Assembly (NCBI GenBank): GCA_966128725.1
Contig: CBHYLN010000124.1
Coordinates: 1 to 16,038, forward strand
Origin: JAFDZV01 sp966128725
Lineage (GTDB): Bacteria; Bacteroidota; Ignavibacteria; OLB7
Direction of reading: 5' to 3'
DNA: 16,038 nt
Positions within the stretch are counted from its first letter, which is position 1. Each line of letters begins with the position of its first letter. A model generated the notes under the pieces. It ran no database searches. It was not told where the DNA came from and saw only the letters and a list, made by a program, of their open reading frames with translations. Of this stretch, positions 7,702 to 15,141 are shown in pieces. The position numbers and the translations under genes were made by a program.

Positions 7702-8964
7702 TCACCAGGTTACGGTGATCATCCCGAATCCCCACTGGATGGTTTTGCGACCCTGCAGCAGATAACGATTGGGGTCGCCGTCGAACACGGCATATCCCAC
7801 CGTCACGGCCAGGGGTTTCACCGGCGTATAGTTCACCGTAAGGTCAAGCTCCTTGCCGATTGCCGTGGTCTTATCGGACGACACGCCGGCCAGCACCTTG
7901 GCGGGATCGCTGGCGGTGGCCAGCAGGTGTATGTCGGCGCCGATGCGCGTGTTATTCCACGGCGTCACCGAAAGCTGCAAGAAGGGATCGTTCAGGCCCA
8001 GATCGGCACGCTGCGTTGTGTTGTCGACGATATCGATGTGGCCGTAGAAACGGTGGTTGGTACCGTACAACGTGTTGAACGCGCTGAACTTGTCGGGTTG
8101 ATTCTCGCCAAGGCCCGACAGGCGATCGAACCCGAGCCCCACACGAAACTTCGCCAGGTCCTCGAACGTGTAGCCCAGCCGCACGCCGGCCAGATAGGCG
8201 CCGATGTTGCGATCCTGCGAGCCCTTGCGAATACGGGTGCCGAACTGATAGGCGGCATCCACCTCGAAATCCAACGCCCCGGCGGTGCCTGTTGCATAGG
8301 CGCCAACGGTGCTGCGATTGTCGCGCGTGGTGTCGTTGCCGGGCGAGTCGTACACGTAGAAGCCCTGTGCGCTCACCTTCCCGTTTTCCGGCTTCCAGGT
8401 ACCCCACAGGCCGGCCAGGGCGGCGTCGCGATGATAACCGTCGGGGCCGGTGGCATTTGGATAGCGGGCCAGCGCCGCACCGAAGGCGTCCAGGCGCACA
8501 TCACCAACAGGAACCGAGAAGAATACACCGTCGAACGACTGCCCGAAGTTGTTCCAGTCGCTGCGACCAATCAGGCGCTCGTTGGCATAGTTCAGCACCT
8601 GGCGGCCCAGCTTCATGCTTACGCCCGTTCCGGCAATGTCCTTGATCTCGATATTGCCCTGGCGCAGATCCAGAGCAAGGGCGCTGCTGTTCTGCGTTGC
8701 CCGGCTTTGGCCGAACATGCGCGAATCCTGCACCTCAACGGTAGCGATCAACCAGTCGGCAATTGTGGCGGTTGCGGCAAGGCGCGTGCGCAGCAGATGG
8801 TAGACATCCGGATGCGTGCCGGGCGCGAACGATTTGGCATCCACCTCGGTGCGTTCGCGTACCGAGCCACTGATTGTCGCAATCTGGGCCTGCAGCGGCA
8901 TCGCCAAACCGGCGGCAGCCAGCAGCATCAGCGCTGCCTGTGGAAAACGTGTCGGACGTTGCAT
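7702..8964 (-). CDS. Alginate-export-type outer-membrane porin
   Basis: Outer-membrane beta-barrel of 420 residues, most like the alginate export (AlgE-type) porin family (PF13372). A signal peptide (about 1-27, QAALMLLAAAGLAMPLQAQ core) is followed by alternating hydrophobic/polar strands rich in Gly, Asn and aromatics. The chain ends in MITVTW, with the terminal aromatic residue typical of barrels inserted by the BAM machinery. Family-like stretches include VRERTEVDAKSF, the LLRTRL strand, MKLGRQVLNYANERLIGRSDWNN (about 118-140) and FDGVFFS. In this family such proteins do not imply alginate synthesis; many serve as general anion or oligosaccharide channels, so the solute is unknown. The start is well supported by AAGGAG 6 nt before ATG 8964. 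It lies 91 nt downstream of modB in the same direction, so co-transcription is possible. Confidence 0.82.
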   Translation of the reverse strand: MQRPTRFPQAALMLLAAAGLAMPLQAQIATISGSVRERTEVDAKSFAPGTHPDVYHLLRTRLAATATIADWLIATVEVQDSRMFGQSRATQNSSALALDLRQGNIEIKDIAGTGVSMKLGRQVLNYANERLIGRSDWNNFGQSFDGVFFSVPVGDVRLDAFGAALARYPNATGPDGYHRDAALAGLWGTWKPENGKVSAQGFYVYDSPGNDTTRDNRSTVGAYATGTAGALDFEVDAAYQFGTRIRKGSQDRNIGAYLAGVRLGYTFEDLAKFRVGLGFDRLSGLGENQPDKFSAFNTLYGTNHRFYGHIDIVDNTTQRADLGLNDPFLQLSVTPWNNTRIGADIHLLATASDPAKVLAGVSSDKTTAIGKELDLTVNYTPVKPLAVTVGYAVFDGDPNRYLLQGRKTIQWGFGMITVTW

Positions 8965-9055
8965 GGGAACTCCTTGAGTTAGGATGAAGGCGAAGCGGGA
9001 GCTGAACCGAGCAATCCGTTGGCGCGTGCAGTGGGGGCACGGTAGAACCGATATG

Positions 9056-9721
9056 CTAGAAGTGTATGCGGCGCGTATCGCCGCCGAGGGAAAGGCTTAT
9101 GAACACCACAACAAGCGCCACGCCTGTCAGGACAAGCGATAGCAGCAGCGCGGTGTCGTCATCACCAAGCGTGAAGGCTTCGTAGATCGCCAGCGGCATC
9201 GTCTGTGTACGCCCCGGGATGTTGCCGCTCACCATCAGGGTGGCGCCGAACTCGCCGATCGCGCGCGCGAACGCCAGCGCAACGCCACCAAACAGGCCAT
9301 TGCGGGCAAGAGGAAGAACGATGTGGAAGAAGGTGGCGAACCGCCCGGCGCCGTCCATCGCGGCGGCCTCCTCGTATTGGCGGCCAACCGATTCGAACGC
9401 GATGCGTGCCGAACGAACCATCAGCGGCAGGGCAACCACGACGCTGGCCAGCGCGGCGCCCAGCCAGGTAAACAGAAGCTCGATGCCGGCCGACTCGATC
9501 AGCCCCCCGATGGGCGACTTGGGCCGGATCACCATCGCGAGGTAGTATCCAAGCACTGTCGGCGGCAGAAACATCGGCAGCATCAACACCGCATCAACCA
9601 GAGCACGGCCGCGATATCGGCGTCGCGCAAGGTGCCGCCCGCAGAGCGTACCAACAACGGCAACAACGCCGGTGGCCACCAACGCTACTTTCAACGAAAT
9701 CGCGAGCGCGCTCCAGATCAT
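9056..9721 (-). CDS. modB: Molybdate ABC transporter permease ModB
   Basis: Inner-membrane permease of the molybdate/tungstate ABC importer; 221 residues, normal for ModB. It has about five membrane spans. The signature LPPTVLGYYL lies at 52-61. The ATPase-coupling EAA loop is EEAAAMDGAGRF...LPLA (117-139), and the strongly conserved ARAIGEFGATLMVSGNIPG lies at 152-170. It would pass oxyanion delivered by ModA and needs a ModC ATPase, which is not found anywhere in this window. The ATG at 9721 has no obvious ribosome binding site, but the length fits. It diverges from modA across a 237-nt spacer and is followed by a porin gene, where modC is commonly found. Confidence 0.93.
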   Translation of the reverse strand: MIWSALAISLKVALVATGVVAVVGTLCGRHLARRRYRGRALVDAVLMLPMFLPPTVLGYYLAMVIRPKSPIGGLIESAGIELLFTWLGAALASVVVALPLMVRSARIAFESVGRQYEEAAAMDGAGRFATFFHIVLPLARNGLFGGVALAFARAIGEFGATLMVSGNIPGRTQTMPLAIYEAFTLGDDDTALLLSLVLTGVALVVVFISLSLGGDTRRIHF

Positions 9722-9867
9722 CGGGGTAATTGGGTATCAGGTCGCGAATGTACGCATTGGCGGCAAAAATCCGTGTCGTACCAACAATTAGGTCGGTGTG
9801 TTCCAATCTCATCACACGCCGCTGGCATGCACGCAATCGGCGGCCGGGCACAGCCGCATCCCACCGG

Positions 9868-9902
9868 TGCCGCATGTTGGAACTTCCTTGCCATGTGCGG
9901 CA
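9868..9902. promoter_or_regulatory. Inverted repeat between modB and modA
   Basis: TGCCGCATG (9868-9876) and CATGTGCGGCA (9892-9902) form an inverted repeat with a 2-nt bulge and a 15-nt centre. It lies in the divergent modB/modA spacer and overlaps the proposed -33 element of modA. It could be an operator or an RNA hairpin. It does not resemble the E. coli ModE site. Confidence 0.3.
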
Positions 9903-9916
9903 TCGGAGATATTTTG
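9888..9916 (+). promoter_or_regulatory. modA: Possible promoter of modA
   Basis: TTG (9888-9890) is followed after 19 nt by TATTTTG (9910-9916). This resembles the TAnnTTTG -7 element with one base missing, at the right distance. Transcription would start about 35 nt before the modA ATG. Weak but well placed. Confidence 0.3.
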
Positions 9917-9958
9917 GCGCGTTGTCTTGAATGTCAACCCATACCTTCCCGGAGCACA

Positions 9959-10753
9959 ATGAACACCCGCATTCGACTCCACACGCTTGTTGCGTGCCTC
10001 GCCCTGCTGCTGACCTCCTGTTCACAATCGGTGTACGACAGCGCCACCGAACCTTCCCGCCACGAAGTCATGATATTCGCGGCCGCCTCGCTGAAGGAGG
10101 CGTTTAACGATCTCGGCAAGCTCGCCGAGAAGCAGGATTCCACCATCCACATTGTCTTCAACTTCGGCGCCTCCAACCTGCTTGCACGCCAGATTGAACA
10201 AGGCGCCCCGGCCGACGTGTTTGCCTCGGCCGCAAGCAATGTGATGGACAGTCTCGACGCCAAGGGCATCACCGTTCGCGGCACACGCCGCACGTTCGCC
10301 AGCAACAGCCTTGTGGTTGTTGGCCCGCTTGGAAGCGCGCCCATCGCATCGTTGGAGGAGCTTGTCGGCAGCCGATTCCATCGCCTTACGGTGGCCGCGC
10401 CCGGCGTGCCCGCGCGCACCTATGCCGAGGAAGCGCTGCGCAAGGCCGGCGTGTGGGATCGCCTGGTAGGCCGGTTTGTGTACGGTGAGAACGTGCGCCA
10501 AGTGGTGGACTACGTGGCCACCGGCGACGCCGAGGCCGGCGTTGTGTACGCAACCGACGCCGCGCAGTTCAAGGGTCGCGTGGCCGTGCTGATGACCATC
10601 CCCGCGGACATGCATCGCCCAATTACCTATCCCATCGCCATTACCGCGAACGGGCGCAACCGTGCGGGCGCCGAGGTATTCATGCGCCTGTTGGCAAGCG
10701 AGCAGGGAGCGATGGTGCTTCGCAGCTACGGATTCCCGGTATCGGGCAAGTAG
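9959..10753 (+). CDS. modA: Molybdate-binding lipoprotein ModA
   Basis: Substrate-binding component of the molybdate/tungstate ABC importer, 264 residues. A lipoprotein signal peptide ends in the lipobox LTSC with Cys21, so the protein would be tethered to a membrane in the periplasm. Family motifs follow: FAAASLKEAFNDL (40-52) with the oxyanion-binding Ser44, NFGASNLLARQIEQGAPADV (68-87) with Ser72, and the late GVVYATDA containing the conserved Tyr. The start was chosen because it follows GGAG by 5 nt and begins the signal peptide. The long open frame upstream is antisense to modB and the spacer. A strong intrinsic terminator lies 36 nt past the stop, so modA appears to be monocistronic. 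This is unusual, since modA is normally followed by modB and modC. Whether it binds molybdate or tungstate cannot be told. Confidence 0.94.
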   Translation: MNTRIRLHTLVACLALLLTSCSQSVYDSATEPSRHEVMIFAAASLKEAFNDLGKLAEKQDSTIHIVFNFGASNLLARQIEQGAPADVFASAASNVMDSLDAKGITVRGTRRTFASNSLVVVGPLGSAPIASLEELVGSRFHRLTVAAPGVPARTYAEEALRKAGVWDRLVGRFVYGENVRQVVDYVATGDAEAGVVYATDAAQFKGRVAVLMTIPADMHRPITYPIAITANGRNRAGAEVFMRLLASEQGAMVLRSYGFPVSGK

Positions 10754-10788
10754 CCCATCCCGCGAACAAGGAATCAGCCGTATCAATG

Positions 10789-10831
10789 CAACGAAGGGAT
10801 CGGCCTTGGCAGGCGATCCCTTCGTTGTTTT
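10789..10831 (+). terminator. Intrinsic terminator of modA
   Basis: A perfect 14-bp inverted repeat (10789-10802 with 10814-10827), an 11-nt loop and a following TTTT run on the plus strand. It lies between the convergent modA and OmpA-protein genes. The other strand has no T-run, so it acts mainly on modA. Confidence 0.88.
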
Positions 10832-10887
10832 CCTTCGGAGTTGTTGGCCTGGCGCGCCGGCAGGCAACGCGGGCTGCGTCTGGTCGG

Positions 10888-13188
10888 TTACTTCGGTGCG
10901 CTGCCGCCGTCGATCGCACCCTTGTCCTCGTCCTCGGCATCGCGGGCCTTCTTCTGCTCGGCGGCCTTTCTCAGCTTCCGCGATGTGCGGGTTTCGCGCT
11001 CGGAGTGCTCCTGGCCGGGAATTGGCGTTTCCACCACCACCGTCACCGTCCGCGAGTAATACCGCCCTTCGGGGAACTGGTTATCGTATTCCAATTCCTT
11101 CTCGCCCATGCCCTGCACGGAGATACGCTTGGCGTTCTGCAGGCCCAGCAGCGTCTGCGCGAACTCGGCACGACGCTGCGAAAGCGCCTTGTTGTAGTAC
11201 GGCAGGCCGATACGATCGGTATGCCCGGTGATCGACACAATCGACGTGGAATCCAGATTCGGCTTGATCAGCTGCGCGCCCTGCTCGGAGAAGCTGGTGG
11301 CCTGCGCGCTATCGAAACTGAACAGCAGCAGGTTATACGTATCCACGTAGCGCCCGTTCTCCACAATGCGCTCCTGTTCGTATTCGCCATCGGAACGCAC
11401 GGTGACCGTGCTGCTCTTCAGCCGGGCCATGTCCTGATACAGCGTGTCGCGTATGGTCAGTGTGGAGGAAATCTCCAGCGGCACACGCAGATCCAGGTCG
11501 GGCCGATTCTGAATCTGGAACTCGATCTGCTTCGGCGGCTGCCCGGAGCCGGTCACCGCCTTCTTGATCAACGAATCGCCCACCATTACGTCGAGCGCCC
11601 AGCCATCGATCAGGCCGGCAGTATCCGGCTGCTGTGGCGGTGGGATGAAGCGCACCGTGCCGATCGGCGCAAGGAACGTCGAGTCCGGCAGCTCCACCGG
11701 CCGCTCCACCACGTAGTTGGCCGAGGCAATTTCAACACGCTGATTCTCGCGCGCGGCCTCGGCGGTATCCACCTCGCTCAACGACGGATTGGCCGGCAGC
11801 CCTCGGGCGATCACCTTCAAGCGCTTCGGCGGCACACGCCACACGGTCACCAGATAATCGCGGACGGCCTCGGCGCGGCGCAACGCCAGCGTGGTATCCT
11901 TCTCGAACTGACTTACACAGCCTGTGATCGTGATGTCGCTGGCGCGATCATCGCGAATACGCTGGCCAACGATGTTCAGCAATTGGTAGTAGATATCCAG
12001 CGTGCTGCCGCGTGGCAGGCGCTCCACCTGGAAGGTGCGGCGATTCTTGGGATCCAGCCTCACGTAACGTGCCGGGATAATCGCCGAATCGCGATCGAAG
12101 AAGATATACGGCAGCAGCGCGTGCACCTCGGTGGCCTTCACCTTCTTCTTGGTGACCACGATCGTATCGCTGAGCCCGTTTGCCGTCACGCCCTTGGCAT
12201 CAAACGGCACAACTTCCGGGCGCTTCACGATCACCGTATCCTTGGGTTTCTTCTCCGGCGGCGGAGGCGGCGGCGGTGTGTTCGAGACCACACCGAACCG
12301 GATGCCGATAGCAACATTGAGGATCGATCCCGTCCAGGTCTGGTTGCCGGAAAGCGGGCCGATGAAATCGCCCAGCAACGGCTGGAACTGAAGCTCGGTA
12401 AGGAAGCCCACGTACGGGGCCAACGGGAACTCGTATCCGATCGCGGCGGTTACCGCGGTGATCGAGGTCGCGTTGGAGAAGGTGGTTTTTGCAAGCGTGC
12501 GCGAGGTTGTCCGTTGATCACGGAACACCGCGTTCACCGGCGCGCCGATGCGCTCCACATAGTTGTACTCCGCCTGCGAAGGCAACAGGAATGTGGGGCC
12601 AACGGTGAGGTACAACGGGAACGAGAACGGCGCAAGCCTGCCGTACACCGACAATGCCCCGTGCCCGAACGTGGTTTCCACGGTTCCCTGAATGTTGGCA
12701 ACTACGGTGGCGTTGTCCTGCTTGTTGACGGCATCGATCGAGTTGCTGTAGATCTGGGTCAGCGAACCGCTGTGCAACTGATAACCGCCGCGCAGGCCAA
12801 GATTGAACGATTGGCCGATCGGAAATTCTACGAGCAACCCCACAAGCCCGCCCTTGCCGTCGCCGCTGGTAAACGTGGCTTCCGGTGGAAGGCTGGTTTG
12901 TGTGGGGGCAAAAACGCTGGGCGACAGGAAGGGATCGTATGCAACCAGCGAGAACCCGCCGTAGGCGCCGATGTAGATCCACGGCCTGGGCGGTCCTGAT
13001 GCCGGAACTTCGGTTGCATCGTCCTCGTCCACCGGCTGCGCATGCAACCGGGGCTGTGCCACGGCCACCACTGCCAGCAGCATTGCAAAAGCATATCGGA
13101 GCGCGCGCATGGAGATCTGCGTAGGTGAGCCCTTCGGGGTCATGATCATCGGATCGCAATCGTTGATTTGTGCCGTCCGTGCGTCCAT
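10888..13188 (-). CDS. Outer-membrane barrel protein with two OmpA domains
   Basis: Envelope protein of 766 residues (numbered from ATG 13188). A signal peptide (27-50: RALRY, then a hydrophobic AMLLAVVAVA core) precedes a probable beta-barrel (about 65-300) and a seven-proline hinge (305-311). A first OmpA-like domain follows (about 355-490), then a beta-rich linker domain (about 495-600). A second OmpA domain (about 618-720) leads into a charged Lys/Arg/Glu tail. The second domain keeps the peptidoglycan-binding pattern ITGHTDRIG and LSQRRA. The first reads ITGCVSQFE, without the HTD motif, but keeps LALRRAEAVRDYL. It likely links the outer membrane to peptidoglycan. Start choice is open: ATG 13188 has an excellent GAGGTGA site 6 nt upstream but puts 26 residues before the signal peptide; ATG 13110 starts exactly at the signal peptide but has no ribosome binding site. 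It converges on modA. Confidence 0.87.
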   Translation of the reverse strand: MDARTAQINDCDPMIMTPKGSPTQISMRALRYAFAMLLAVVAVAQPRLHAQPVDEDDATEVPASGPPRPWIYIGAYGGFSLVAYDPFLSPSVFAPTQTSLPPEATFTSGDGKGGLVGLLVEFPIGQSFNLGLRGGYQLHSGSLTQIYSNSIDAVNKQDNATVVANIQGTVETTFGHGALSVYGRLAPFSFPLYLTVGPTFLLPSQAEYNYVERIGAPVNAVFRDQRTTSRTLAKTTFSNATSITAVTAAIGYEFPLAPYVGFLTELQFQPLLGDFIGPLSGNQTWTGSILNVAIGIRFGVVSNTPPPPPPPEKKPKDTVIVKRPEVVPFDAKGVTANGLSDTIVVTKKKVKATEVHALLPYIFFDRDSAIIPARYVRLDPKNRRTFQVERLPRGSTLDIYYQLLNIVGQRIRDDRASDITITGCVSQFEKDTTLALRRAEAVRDYLVTVWRVPPKRLKVIARGLPANPSLSEVDTAEAARENQRVEIASANYVVERPVELPDSTFLAPIGTVRFIPPPQQPDTAGLIDGWALDVMVGDSLIKKAVTGSGQPPKQIEFQIQNRPDLDLRVPLEISSTLTIRDTLYQDMARLKSSTVTVRSDGEYEQERIVENGRYVDTYNLLLFSFDSAQATSFSEQGAQLIKPNLDSTSIVSITGHTDRIGLPYYNKALSQRRAEFAQTLLGLQNAKRISVQGMGEKELEYDNQFPEGRYYSRTVTVVVETPIPGQEHSERETRTSRKLRKAAEQKKARDAEDEDKGAIDGGSAPK

Positions 13189-13317
13189 TCTTCGTCACCT
13201 CGTTCAAAACGAGGATACTGGAAATCCGCGATTAATACAACGGACCGGCCAATTTACGGCGCTGGCCAATGCCGACCACAAGCCGGCAGCCAACGATGTC
13301 CGCAGCAGCGTTGCGGC

Positions 13318-14112
13318 CTACATGCGAACACCAACCAGGTTGCCGCTTTCGTAGCGGCGCATACCCTGGCGGAAGATCGCCACTGCAAGGAACGGCGCCA
13401 CGACGCCAAGCGTTAGCAGGCCGGCAATGGCCCATGGTTCCGGCGCGAACATCTGCCCGGCCTGTACCGAGCCCACGTACGCGGCCGGGATCACCGTATA
13501 CAGTATCAACCGCACGGCCACCGAAAAGATGTTGGCGGGCTTCTTGGCGAAGTGCAGGATTACCGACAGCAGCTTGTACACCATCGTGATGTTGCCAAGC
13601 CTGAAGGTGAGCGAGTGAAGCGCGATCACCCAGGAGACAAAGATGCTGGCGCCGACCATCGAGCCCAGAACAAAGAACAGAACCGACTGTGCGTTGATGG
13701 GCACGACCACAAAGAAGACCAACGCGCCAACCACGATCTGTACGGCCCGCAGGGGCTGCGCGCCGGAGAAGAAGAGCTGGTAGATGGCCGACTTAGGCTG
13801 CACCAGGAAAATGTCCAACTGGCCCTTGACGATCATTTCGCCGGTGTCCCATACGTTCCCGGCCATAAGGGTGTCGGCGATGCCGTAGATCACATGGTTG
13901 AACACCACCAGCGCGGCAAGCTGCTCGAATGTGACGCCGGGAATACCATCGGAAATGGAGAAGAATATCTTCCAGTAAAACAGATACATCCCCACCTCCA
14001 GTATCGAGAGCAACATCTCGAAGACGAAGTTGGCCCGATACTCCAACGCGCTACGCCAGTTGACCCGCATGTACGCGCCCAACAACACAAGGTATCGCCA
14101 CAGCATCTTCAT
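13318..14112 (-). CDS. ABC-2 type transporter permease (PF06182-like)
   Basis: Inner-membrane protein of 264 residues with six predicted spans (roughly 33-52, 64-82, 122-140, 144-168, 193-213, 226-247). An amphipathic N-terminus has the family pattern WRSALEYRANFVFEMLLSIL (19-38), and the cytosolic loop has GEMIVKGQLDIFLVQPKSAIY (91-111). This matches the ABC-2 permease family whose members are encoded with a partner permease and an ATPase and export unknown substrates. Neither partner is in the window, so it may work with subunits encoded elsewhere. The start at 14112 follows GAAG closely. An ATG two codons later is an alternative. It is divergent from the small FlgD-like gene with 53 nt between them, and 129 nt upstream of the OmpA gene on the same strand. 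The family is fairly sure; the cargo is unknown. Confidence 0.83.
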   Translation of the reverse strand: MKMLWRYLVLLGAYMRVNWRSALEYRANFVFEMLLSILEVGMYLFYWKIFFSISDGIPGVTFEQLAALVVFNHVIYGIADTLMAGNVWDTGEMIVKGQLDIFLVQPKSAIYQLFFSGAQPLRAVQIVVGALVFFVVVPINAQSVLFFVLGSMVGASIFVSWVIALHSLTFRLGNITMVYKLLSVILHFAKKPANIFSVAVRLILYTVIPAAYVGSVQAGQMFAPEPWAIAGLLTLGVVAPFLAVAIFRQGMRRYESGNLVGVRM

Positions 14113-14129
14113 CTTCGGTGCGGTTGTTG

Positions 14130-14137
14130 TATCTTTG
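14130..14137 (+). promoter_or_regulatory. TAnnTTTG -7 element for the small FlgD-like gene
   Basis: TATCTTTG matches the TAnnTTTG consensus exactly and lies 28 nt before ATG 14166. This gives a leader of about 20 nt. No good TTG is seen 19-21 nt upstream. Its position argues against translation starting at the GTG at 14118. Confidence 0.4.
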
Positions 14138-14165
14138 CGCGATTTCTGCCGTTTGCCAAGCTATT

Positions 14166-14402
14166 ATGATGACGATCCCATTTTCCGTTGAGGGCAGCGC
14201 CAAGGACTGCCTGGTACAGATCCGCGATCTGGTGGATAACCGTGTTGTTGCCGACATCTTCCACGGCATGTGCGAGCCCGGGATTCACACCGCCGAGTTC
14301 GACCCCGAGGTCATCTTCAAAGGCCTGGATGCCGGCTACTACGCGCTGTATGTGATCATCGGCGAGGAAGTGGAATCACATCCGCTTCAGTACATGCCGT
14401 AG
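14166..14402 (+). CDS. Small FlgD/sorting-domain-like protein, 78 aa
   Basis: Seventy-eight residues that look like a single immunoglobulin-like fold of the FlgD / type IX C-terminal-domain kind. The pattern is a strand with LVQIRDLVDNRVVADI (17-31), PGIHTAEFDPEVI (38-50), then LDAGYYALYVIIGEE (54-68). This mirrors the usual order of a DxxG turn, pG.h...wd and aG.Y...l. Such modules normally close long secreted proteins; here one stands alone. From ATG 14166 it has no signal peptide. A GTG at 14118 in the same frame would add MRLLYLCAISAVCQA, which resembles a signal peptide. However, that start would sit 5 nt from the divergent permease ATG and upstream of the best promoter element. No ribosome binding site is clear for either. 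Function unknown; the fold assignment is an inference from pattern only. Confidence 0.72.
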   Translation: MMTIPFSVEGSAKDCLVQIRDLVDNRVVADIFHGMCEPGIHTAEFDPEVIFKGLDAGYYALYVIIGEEVESHPLQYMP

Positions 14403-14496
14403 TCACATTGCGCGAACGCCGGGGCGTTGCCTCAGGCACAGCCCGCCATCGCCTCCAACCCCGAGCACATCCACCGCGCATTCCCCTGGCGGGCGG

Positions 14497-15093
14497 CTAC
14501 ATGCCGATCGACTTCAGGGCCTCCGGCTCCGGTTTGCCCAGCGCCAACGTCTCGGCCAGCTTCTGGAACTGCTGGCGCGTGCCACCGTGCTGCGCAAAGC
14601 TGAGCAGGCCGGCATCGGACAGGCCGAACGTCTTCAACTGCCCATACTCACCGCCGGAGAGCATCTCCTTCTTCTGGATGAATCGCAGCTTCGCCATCTC
14701 GATGATCGTGACGTCCGAAACACGGGCATCCTTCAGCGCGCGGATATCGTCGGACCAGCGTGGGATCGCGCCCATCTCCACCAACTGAATCAGTGCCGTG
14801 GCGCCAAGCCCCTGCTGATTGAAGAGCTGGAGATCAAATCCTATATCGAACTTCAGGTCGCGGTCGTGTAATGACTTCACCATCTTCAGGATCGACGCAT
14901 CGTCCATGCCACCACTCTTGGCCTTGGCAACGGACTCCATCTCGTCCTTGGTGAGATTCATGCGCGCAATCTCCGCGGCCGCCTGCTGCGAGAACCCGCT
15001 CGAGGTTGCCTGTTTCTCGATCTCCGGATCGGATCCATTACAGGCCGCAAGGGCAACGGCGCACACGCAGGCGATGATCGCGAGGGTTTTCAT
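14497..15093 (-). CDS. Lipoprotein of short helical repeats
   Basis: A 198-residue lipoprotein: signal peptide with lipobox LAAC and Cys18. The mature part is nearly all helical. It carries recurring units of about 12-16 residues with the loose pattern (G/A)-hydrophobic-(S/T)-(D/K)-x-x-hydrophobic-x-x-(M/A)-x-(K/x). Examples are NLTKDEMESVAKAKSGG (46-62), MDDASILKMVKS (63-74), RVSDVTIIEMAKLR (124-137) and GLSDAGLLSFAQHGG (157-171). This suggests a small helical scaffold or binding solenoid. I do not recognise a named family. AGGAA about 10 nt before ATG 15093 can serve as the ribosome binding site. It is 48 nt downstream of the exported barrel-like gene and most likely shares its transcript. 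The gene converges on the small plus-strand gene; the 94 nt between them hold only a short AACGC/GCGTT hairpin. Confidence 0.8.
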   Translation of the reverse strand: MKTLAIIACVCAVALAACNGSDPEIEKQATSSGFSQQAAAEIARMNLTKDEMESVAKAKSGGMDDASILKMVKSLHDRDLKFDIGFDLQLFNQQGLGATALIQLVEMGAIPRWSDDIRALKDARVSDVTIIEMAKLRFIQKKEMLSGGEYGQLKTFGLSDAGLLSFAQHGGTRQQFQKLAETLALGKPEPEALKSIGM

Positions 15094-15141
15094 GATATTT
15101 CGTTCCTGATTCAGTCCACGTTGAATGATCGAACACGGGCC

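Noticed and set aside
6630..8982. Two long plus-strand frames over tilS and the porin
   Set aside because: Both mirror well-supported minus-strand genes and have no start signal or domain of their own.
9722..9958. Molybdenum-cofactor riboswitch or ModE box before modA/modB
   Set aside because: I looked for both and found neither the riboswitch core nor a ModE-type palindrome. Only a different inverted repeat is present.
9594..10025. Small frames in the modB/modA spacer, including a Cys-rich one
   Set aside because: They run across the 5' ends of modB or modA, have no ribosome binding site, and their codon use is unlike the neighbours.
10786..12999. Plus-strand open frame of 737 codons
   Set aside because: It begins inside the modA terminator hairpin and runs antisense to the OmpA-domain gene. 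No motif is visible.
13300..13316. Small inverted repeat CCGCA/TGCGG just after the permease stop
   Set aside because: The stem is only 5 bp and no T-run follows on the minus strand, so chance is the simpler explanation.
14415..14428. Short hairpin AACGC/GCGTT between convergent genes
   Set aside because: A 5-bp stem with no T-run is too weak to list as a terminator.
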